From Fidelibacterota bacterium (lineage in GTDB: Bacteria > Fidelibacterota > UBA2242), in the NCBI GenBank assembly GCA_003645845.1, contig QNCV01000007.1, positions 1-21,766 on the forward strand: DNA of 21,766 bases, given 5' to 3'. Of this stretch, positions 16,327 to 21,766 are shown piece by piece. Positions within the stretch are counted from its first letter, which is position 1, and each line of letters starts with the position of its first letter. Made by a program: the position numbers and the translations under genes. The notes below the pieces were generated by a model. That model saw only the letters and a list, made by a program, of their open reading frames with translations. It was not told where the DNA came from and searched no databases.

Positions 16327-19137
16327 TTAATTCAGAATATTCGATAAAACAGCGGCAAATTTATCGAGATCAAAGGGTTTACTGATAGACGCTTTAAAAC
16401 CGTAATCCCGCGGGTGGCTGATCACCGGATCATCGGCATATCCGCTATAGGCCAGCGCTTTGACATCCGGATTGATCTTCCGCATTTCGGATAGCACTTC
16501 ACTTCCGCCCTTTCCACCGGGAATAGTCAGATCAAGAATTACCAGGCTATAACCATCACCACTATTGAACGTTGATTTATATTGTTCAATTGCAGAGTCT
16601 CCGTCAGCAGTTGCATCGACGCTGAACCCCAGTTCGACAAGTAAAGCCGTGACAAATTCCCTGACAGCTTCTTCATCATCCATCAAAAGAATCCGGCCGG
16701 AAAAGGATTTATTGAGTTTAATTTCCGGCTTTTCGGCAAGTTTTTTATCCGTTTTCGGGAGATAAATTGTAAAAGTTGCTCCCTCACCCCGGACGGAATT
16801 GACGGTAATATACCCTTTATGTTTTTGAATAATCGAATAACAGGTCGCTAAACCCAGCCCACTTCCGGAACTCTTGGTAGTGAAAAAGGGATCAAATATT
16901 TTATCGATAATCTTTTCAGGAATACCGATTCCTTCATCCCGGATAGATATTTTTACATATTCACCGGCTTCGAGTTTACCAATTAAATCACCCGATTCGA
17001 CAATGACATTCATTGCATCGACATAAATTGTCCCGCCGCTCGGCATAGCCTGTTTGGCGTTGATGATAATATTTGTCAACACCTGTGAAATCTGATTTTG
17101 ATCCATTTCCACAAGATGCAAATCGTCTTCAGTGGTAATCTCCGATATGACATTACTACCCGTCAGAGTGAAAGGCACTAACTCTTCGATTAAATCCTTG
17201 ATCGAAGCAACATCGACCACCGGTTCACCACCTTTTGAAAAGGTCAGAAGCTGCTGGGTCAGTCCGGTGGCCCGGGTAATGGTTTCCTCAAGGCGATTTA
17301 GGAATTTGCCAATGTCTTCGCCGGCATCGATTTTAATTTTCACTAACTGAACATTTCCGAGCATAATCGAAAGAATATTATTAAAATCGTGAGCGATTCC
17401 GCCGGCTAAAACACCAATGGAATCCAGTTTTTCGGCTTTGAAGGATTCTTCCTGGATGCGTTTGGAGCGCGTCAGGTCCCGGATAATTCCCAAACTTGCC
17501 GGTCTTCCATTCCAGAATATCTTGGATGTATTGACTTCAAGTTCCAATATCTTCCCGGATTTTGTGCGGGCTGTGAATTGAAATTGTTTATTGATCAATT
17601 TACGCTTGCGCCGCTTTTCAATACGCTCTCTGATAAGTTCCTTACTGTCTTTTTCTATGATCTTCAAAAAGTCAAATTTCTTATCCAGCAATTCCTCGCT
17701 GTTATACTCCAGTAACCGCTCCAATGCCGGATTAACCAATACAAATAAATCGTCTTGCCGGACATAAATGGCATTGCTGGATTTTTCAACAATCTGGCGG
17801 AAATTTGTCTCACTGTTCGCCACTGCCTTTTCCATCTGCTTTCGGAAAGAGATATCACGGATAAAAACCATATCCGCAGGCTTATTATGCCATAGGGTCT
17901 TCGAGGCAGCTACTTCAATCGGGATAATAGTCCCGTCTTTTCGCTGAAGAAAAGACTCATAAACCCTGCGGACAGGACGGCCTTTAATCCGGTCGATTGA
18001 CAGGTTCAAAACCTTTTGATAATCATCTTCCGGCGTTAAATCTTTAATACTCAATTTTGTGAGGGATGAAACAGAGTAACCTGAAATTTCGGCAGCATTA
18101 CTGTTGGCGTACAGATAGTTCCCGTTTTCGTCGTTGATCAATATTCCATCAAAAGCATTCTCGGCCAAGGACCGGAAATTTTCCTCACTGGCTCTGAGTG
18201 CCTCTTCAATCTGTTTTTTATTTTGAATTTCCACTTGTAATTCACGAGTTCTGGATGAAACAACCCTTCGCAGATACCATATCCAAAACATGGACACGAT
18301 AACAATCATAACTAAGACCAGAGCAACAATGACAACATGCTTAAACCATCTGCTCATTATCAATTCATTTGTATCCGTTGTTTCAAGCCATTTTTGATAA
18401 ATTTGTTTATGCTCTCCGTTGTTTTGTAAGATAATTAAGCCCTCATTCAACAGATTCAGGAGTTCCGGATTCCGATAAACGGCAAAACAGAATTCATGGG
18501 GTGGGAAATAATCATTTAATGTTTTAATATTTCTCAATCTGTATTTATTTGCCAAGTAATCACCCTGCAATTTTCCCAAAAGCGCACAATCATATATTTC
18601 ATGGGACAATAACAAGATGGCGTCTTCAGGATTTTCCACGGGAATAATTTTATCGGTAATATGATTATTCAGAAGGTAGTCATGCATAATATCGCCACTC
18701 TGGACAATAATGGATTTATCAATCAGGTCCTTTTTGGCAAATACCGGCGAGTGGTCATGAACAAAGATTGCATAAACTGCCGTTGAATGGGGAATCGAGA
18801 AATCCAGAGCAACATCCCTTTCTTCAGAATAGTACATCGCTAAAACGCCGTCCGCCTTACCATTCTCAACCATATTCCGAACTTTTTCCCAGGGGCCGCT
18901 AATGATGTTTACATTAAAATTCATCAATTCTGCAATCCGATTGATCAAATCCACGCAAAAGCCGACTTCCTGCCCATCTACTTCATAATTATAGGGTGGG
19001 AAATTATTATCACATACAAAGGTGTATGTCTCTGGTTCATCGACTGTTACAGGATTTACATAAAGTTTTGTGTCACTTGATGAAAGCAACATAATACCAA
19101 CCAAAAGAAAAGAAAATAGTAAATTAAAATGCTTCAT
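16327..19137 (-). CDS. Membrane hybrid histidine kinase with periplasmic SBP_bac_3-type sensor
   Basis: 936 residues. Order: signal peptide (1-20); a bacterial solute-binding family-3 domain (about 38-252); one transmembrane helix (~267-289); two PAS domains (~317-430 and ~441-558); HisKA with H583 in GGIAHDFNN; HATPase with N693, DEGIGIP (734-740) and SGLGLA (759-764); and a C-terminal receiver with D820/D821, phospho-acceptor D869 and K920. In the sensor, SEERDVALDFSIPH (104-117) resembles the 'T..R...vdFS.PY' segment of amino-acid-binding proteins, where the arginine (here R107) holds the ligand carboxylate. It therefore probably senses an amino acid or similar small acid outside the inner membrane and relays phosphate to its own receiver. 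No output regulator is adjacent, so the partner is elsewhere. It follows recX after 57 bp with no clear ribosome-binding site. Confidence 0.93.
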   Translation of the reverse strand: MKHFNLLFSFLLVGIMLLSSSDTKLYVNPVTVDEPETYTFVCDNNFPPYNYEVDGQEVGFCVDLINRIAELMNFNVNIISGPWEKVRNMVENGKADGVLAMYYSEERDVALDFSIPHSTAVYAIFVHDHSPVFAKKDLIDKSIIVQSGDIMHDYLLNNHITDKIIPVENPEDAILLLSHEIYDCALLGKLQGDYLANKYRLRNIKTLNDYFPPHEFCFAVYRNPELLNLLNEGLIILQNNGEHKQIYQKWLETTDTNELIMSRWFKHVVIVALVLVMIVIVSMFWIWYLRRVVSSRTRELQVEIQNKKQIEEALRASEENFRSLAENAFDGILINDENGNYLYANSNAAEISGYSVSSLTKLSIKDLTPEDDYQKVLNLSIDRIKGRPVRRVYESFLQRKDGTIIPIEVAASKTLWHNKPADMVFIRDISFRKQMEKAVANSETNFRQIVEKSSNAIYVRQDDLFVLVNPALERLLEYNSEELLDKKFDFLKIIEKDSKELIRERIEKRRKRKLINKQFQFTARTKSGKILELEVNTSKIFWNGRPASLGIIRDLTRSKRIQEESFKAEKLDSIGVLAGGIAHDFNNILSIMLGNVQLVKIKIDAGEDIGKFLNRLEETITRATGLTQQLLTFSKGGEPVVDVASIKDLIEELVPFTLTGSNVISEITTEDDLHLVEMDQNQISQVLTNIIINAKQAMPSGGTIYVDAMNVIVESGDLIGKLEAGEYVKISIRDEGIGIPEKIIDKIFDPFFTTKSSGSGLGLATCYSIIQKHKGYITVNSVRGEGATFTIYLPKTDKKLAEKPEIKLNKSFSGRILLMDDEEAVREFVTALLVELGFSVDATADGDSAIEQYKSTFNSGDGYSLVILDLTIPGGKGGSEVLSEMRKINPDVKALAYSGYADDPVISHPRDYGFKASISKPFDLDKFAAVLSNILN

Positions 19138-19194
19138 AATAGCGTATCAATTATCGTTTTACTGTTTTCGATTACCTATTTCATTTCAAGGGAC

Positions 19195-19860
19195 TTATTC
19201 AAAATTAAGCCCGTTAATCACCATTGATATCACATTATAACTAAATCCCCGCTGTTTTAAAAACCGGTAGATTTTTTCTTTCCTTTTATCTTTTTCTCTG
19301 ATGGTCTTCATTTTCTTCAAAGCCAATTGTTCGGCAATGGCAATTTGGTCATCATTTTTCACCTGGCTTTGCAAAACTCGTCTGCATGTCTCTGCCGAAA
19401 TCCCACGTTTTCGTAAGGCTGCGTACATTTTATGTCGCCCGTAATGATGAATCTTAACCATCTCACGGATCAACATTTTTGCATATTCTTCATCGTTTAT
19501 GTAGCCATGCTCACTACAATACCGAATGACCCGGGCAATATTTGACTGAAGACACTCTTTTTTTTGTAAATATCGGCGCAGCTCAAACACACTGCGCATT
19601 CTAACCGCAAGATACCTGAGCGCCAGGTCCTTCGTTTTCTCGAACTCTTCGTGATTTTTAATTACTTCGATCTGGTTTTGTGATAAGTATTGATCCCGAT
19701 GAAGCGGAAATATCCGGAATGTCTGTTCTGAAATGCTGAATGCATATTCACCGTCAATATAAACTGACCGACGGCTTTTTCGTTTTTTTTGAAAAGTTAT
19801 TTTTGTGATGGTTCCTGCGGAACTATTTCGTTCTTGGACGCTGTTCTGTTGTTGTTCCAA
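19195..19860 (-). CDS. recX: Regulatory protein RecX
   Basis: 221 residues. RecX binds RecA filaments and modulates recombination. After a short polar N-terminus, ITKITFQKKRKSRRSVYIDGEYAFSIS is the beta-hairpin lead-in seen in RecX, followed by tandem three-helix repeats such as LALRYLAVRMRSVFELRRYLQKK and RVIRYCSEHGYINDEEYAKMLI. The terminal repeat KRKEKIYRFLKQRGFSYNVISMVI is typical. It is longer than the E. coli protein but within the family's range. The only standard start in the open stretch is a TTG at 19860, 14 nt after the recA stop, and the ribosome-binding site is weak. Its position directly behind recA is the classic arrangement. Confidence 0.93.
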   Translation of the reverse strand: MEQQQNSVQERNSSAGTITKITFQKKRKSRRSVYIDGEYAFSISEQTFRIFPLHRDQYLSQNQIEVIKNHEEFEKTKDLALRYLAVRMRSVFELRRYLQKKECLQSNIARVIRYCSEHGYINDEEYAKMLIREMVKIHHYGRHKMYAALRKRGISAETCRRVLQSQVKNDDQIAIAEQLALKKMKTIREKDKRKEKIYRFLKQRGFSYNVISMVINGLNFE

Positions 19861-19874
19861 TGAAACGGATCGGA

Positions 19875-20891
19875 TTATTTCTCAGACTTTGCCTGTTTCA
19901 CGAAACCAAGAAATTCGCGAACCTGGGCTTCAATTTTCGCCAAAGTGTCGGCATTTTCCGAAAGATACTGTTTTGCATTTTCACGTCCCTGCCCGATTCG
20001 CTCATCCCCGTAGGAATACCAGGAACCGCTTTTCTGCACAATATCGGCTTCTACGGCCGTATCGAGAATATCGCCAACAAACGAAATACCGGTACCGTAC
20101 ATGATGTCAAACTCGGTTTCCCGGAATGGCGGCGCCATCTTGTTTTTGACAACTTTTACTCTCGTTCGATTACCGATGTTACTGTTGCCCTCTTTCAAGG
20201 CCCCTATTCTGCGGATTTCCAGTCTGAGAGATGTGTAAAATTTCAGCGCTCTTCCTCCGGTTGTGGTTTCCGGATTCCCGAACATAACGCCAATTTTTTC
20301 CCTGATCTGGTTGATAAATACGACGGAGGTCTGAGATTTATTGGTCGCTCCGGTCAGTTTACGAAGCGCCTGAGACATTAGCCTGGCCTGAAGACCGACA
20401 TGCGAGTCGCCCATCTCCCCTTCCAGTTCGGCTCTCGGAACCAATGCCGCCACCGAATCGATGACAACCACATCAATCGCATTGCTGCGAACCAGCGTCT
20501 CGGTAATTTCCAGGGCCTGTTCACCACTATCAGGCTGAGATACCAGAAGGTCCCTTGTATTGACACCCAGTTTTGCAGCATAAATCGGGTCCAGAGCATG
20601 TTCGGCATCAATAAACGCCGCATAGCCGCCTTTTTTCTGGGCTTCGGCGATAACATGTAATGCCAGTGTGGTTTTTCCCGACGATTCCGGTCCGTATATT
20701 TCCGTAATCCGGCCACGGGGAATTCCACCGACACCAATAGCAGCATCCAGAGATAAACAACCGGTTGAAATTACATCAACCGCAACCTGAACATCATCAC
20801 CCAGTCGCATAATTGAGCCTTTTCCAAACTGGCGATCAATTTGCGATACGGCTAAATCCAGTGCACGCTCTTTATTATTATTCGTTGCCAT
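19875..20891 (-). CDS. recA: Recombinase RecA
   Basis: 338 residues, full-length. RecA forms the ATP-dependent filament for homologous recombination and SOS induction. Walker A GPESSGKT is at 67-74, Walker B region DVVVIDSVAAL at about 139-149, the L2 region includes MFGNPETTTGGRALKFY, and the monomer-interface N-terminus ALDLAVSQIDRQFGKGSIMRLG is typical. AGGAGA lies about 8 nt before the ATG. I found no obvious LexA-type operator in the 17-nt gap or the preceding ~80 bases, so the gene is likely transcribed from a promoter further upstream, with thpR and cinA. Confidence 0.99.
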   Translation of the reverse strand: MATNNNKERALDLAVSQIDRQFGKGSIMRLGDDVQVAVDVISTGCLSLDAAIGVGGIPRGRITEIYGPESSGKTTLALHVIAEAQKKGGYAAFIDAEHALDPIYAAKLGVNTRDLLVSQPDSGEQALEITETLVRSNAIDVVVIDSVAALVPRAELEGEMGDSHVGLQARLMSQALRKLTGATNKSQTSVVFINQIREKIGVMFGNPETTTGGRALKFYTSLRLEIRRIGALKEGNSNIGNRTRVKVVKNKMAPPFRETEFDIMYGTGISFVGDILDTAVEADIVQKSGSWYSYGDERIGQGRENAKQYLSENADTLAKIEAQVREFLGFVKQAKSEK

Positions 20892-20908
20892 AATACATTC
20901 TCCTGTTT

Positions 20909-21469
20909 CTATTGTAATTTAAATTTTTTTAGAGAAGTGTAAATAGGTCCTTTGGGCAGTAACATACTTTCATATAAAACAATTTCCGAAACCGGATTAT
21001 TAATTTCACCATAGTTATATCTTAAAAACTCATCAAGTTTCACTAAATGTTCGCGATAATTTTTTATCCGTCCAATTGTCACATGAGAGCGAAATTCTTT
21101 ATCATCCTGCTGAACCGGCATATCCTTCAATTGCTGCTGAAGTGAGTTACTTAGCTGTTTCAGAATATTATTTCCTTTCACAATTCCAAGCCAGAGCACC
21201 CGCGGCTTTCTAACATTCGGAAATACTCCGGTACCTCTGCAAATATAATTAAATTTTTGAAAACCGCTAACACTTATCGCAATCCGTTTTTCAATTTCCG
21301 GAATGGCTTCTTCCGGAACATCACCGAGAAATTTCAGAGTCAGATGAACATTTTGCGGAATAACAAAACGAATACTCCCCTTATAAAAGTGAAGTTCGGA
21401 CTGAATGGCCCGAATCAACGCCCTGGTTTCATCGGAAACGTCCGCTGCAATAAATAGTCTTTTACCCAT
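20909..21469 (-). CDS. thpR: RNA 2',3'-cyclic phosphodiesterase (LigT/ThpR family)
   Basis: 186 residues. Members open 2',3'-cyclic phosphates on RNA ends and belong to the 2H phosphoesterase fold. The two catalytic HxT motifs are HLT at 42-44 (in NVHLTLKFLGD) and HVT at 129-131 (in FRSHVTIGRI). The start ATG overlaps the cinA stop by 8 nt (ATGGGTAA), and recA begins 17 nt after its stop. The cinA-thpR-recA arrangement recurs in many bacteria. The physiological RNA substrate is not clear. Confidence 0.94.
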   Translation of the reverse strand: MGKRLFIAADVSDETRALIRAIQSELHFYKGSIRFVIPQNVHLTLKFLGDVPEEAIPEIEKRIAISVSGFQKFNYICRGTGVFPNVRKPRVLWLGIVKGNNILKQLSNSLQQQLKDMPVQQDDKEFRSHVTIGRIKNYREHLVKLDEFLRYNYGEINNPVSEIVLYESMLLPKGPIYTSLKKFKLQ

Positions 21470-21766
21470 AATGCTCTTTCAGTAGTAATCGGAGATGATT
21501 TAACGCCATCTGCGAAAAATAAAGTTTATTAGACAGCCGATCACGGTTGTATAAATGACGATAGATATATTCCTGCCCTTTTACCGATATACCGATAAAC
21601 ACTGTTCCCACCGGTTTTTGAATTGTGCCACCCGTGGGGCCGGCAATCCCGGTGGTGCTCAGTCCGATGTCCGTTACCGCCAGTTGTGATATATTCCTTG
21701 CCATCTCAATGGCTGTTTCGGCGCTCACGGCACCATATTTATCAAGAGTATCGTGAGAAATTAGCA
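21462..21766 (-). CDS. cinA: CinA C-terminal domain, nicotinamide-nucleotide amidase (partial, enters from right edge)
   Basis: The last 100 residues are visible. The frame stays open through the right edge, with LISHDTLDKYGAVSAET preceding a GTG that might otherwise be mistaken for a start; that block is conserved CinA sequence, so the gene continues upstream outside the window. TTGIAGPTGGTIQKPVGTVFIGI is the diagnostic PncC/CinA motif. The domain hydrolyses nicotinamide mononucleotide to recycle NAD. Whether an N-terminal MoCF-like domain exists cannot be seen. Position before thpR-recA is typical. Confidence 0.95.
   Translation of the reverse strand, partial: LISHDTLDKYGAVSAETAIEMARNISQLAVTDIGLSTTGIAGPTGGTIQKPVGTVFIGISVKGQEYIYRHLYNRDRLSNKLYFSQMALNHLRLLLKEHYG

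Noticed and set aside
19860..20381. Plus-strand open frame of 173 codons inside recA
   Set aside because: It mirrors the recA coding sequence; no independent evidence for a gene.
20892..20990. LexA/SOS operator upstream of recA
   Set aside because: I saw no GAAC/GTTC-type or CTG-N10-CAG palindrome; a lineage-specific box cannot be excluded.

Overview
This window is a densely packed, one-directional piece of a bacterial chromosome. All 18 genes I can support lie on the minus strand, so transcription runs from the right edge to the left edge. Composition is moderately AT-leaning by eye. Shine-Dalgarno-like AAGGAG/GGAG motifs precede many starts, and TTG serves as the apparent start in at least three genes. 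A secreted DUF5683-type protein, a split glycine dehydrogenase (gcvPB), a PAS-rich hybrid kinase, and MenA/UbiA plus geranylgeranyl-reductase genes together suggest an uncultured lineage of the FCB superphylum or a neighbour (Zixibacteria-, KSB1-, Marinimicrobia- or Calditrichota-like). That placement is low-confidence inference.

Right part (21766 down to 16327): the C-terminal end of cinA, thpR, recA, recX, then a large membrane-bound hybrid histidine kinase with a periplasmic amino-acid-binding-type sensor. The first four are tightly packed and look like one conserved housekeeping/repair operon. The kinase follows after 57 bp. Next comes the only sizeable non-coding stretch (16023-16326). 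It holds a near-consensus sigma70-type promoter pointing at alaS, about 245 nt of apparent leader, and an 85-bp segment bounded by 11-bp inverted repeats.

Middle part (16022 down to 8354): alaS, gcvPB, ridA, a lipid/diacylglycerol kinase, a DUF5683-type protein, a sodium-dependent NSS transporter and a small DUF2279-type protein, with gaps of 0-22 bp or short overlaps. Three functions concern amino acids: AlaS charges alanine, GcvPB decarboxylates glycine, and RidA removes reactive imines/enamines. The NSS transporter probably imports amino acids.

Left part (8357 down to 1): a PHP-domain phosphoesterase, purF, then an isoprenoid-flavoured block: a UbiA prenyltransferase with a homogentisate/chlorophyll-synthase-like first Asp motif, a 2x[4Fe-4S] ferredoxin, a geranylgeranyl-reductase-family flavoprotein, a DinG-type exonuclease-helicase, and a partial gene running off the left edge. 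The partial gene fuses a PNPOx-like split-barrel domain to a MenA-like UbiA prenyltransferase. The most natural reading is that one prenyltransferase attaches a polyprenyl chain, and the reductase, fed by the ferredoxin, saturates it. The product could be a (partly saturated) menaquinone, another prenylated ring, or an archaeal-type ether lipid; the sequence cannot decide which.

No tRNA, rRNA, CRISPR array, insertion sequence, prophage or defence system was recognised. Most of the window is ordinary core genome. The least explained parts are the prenyl-lipid cassette, the PNPOx-MenA fusion and the alaS leader.
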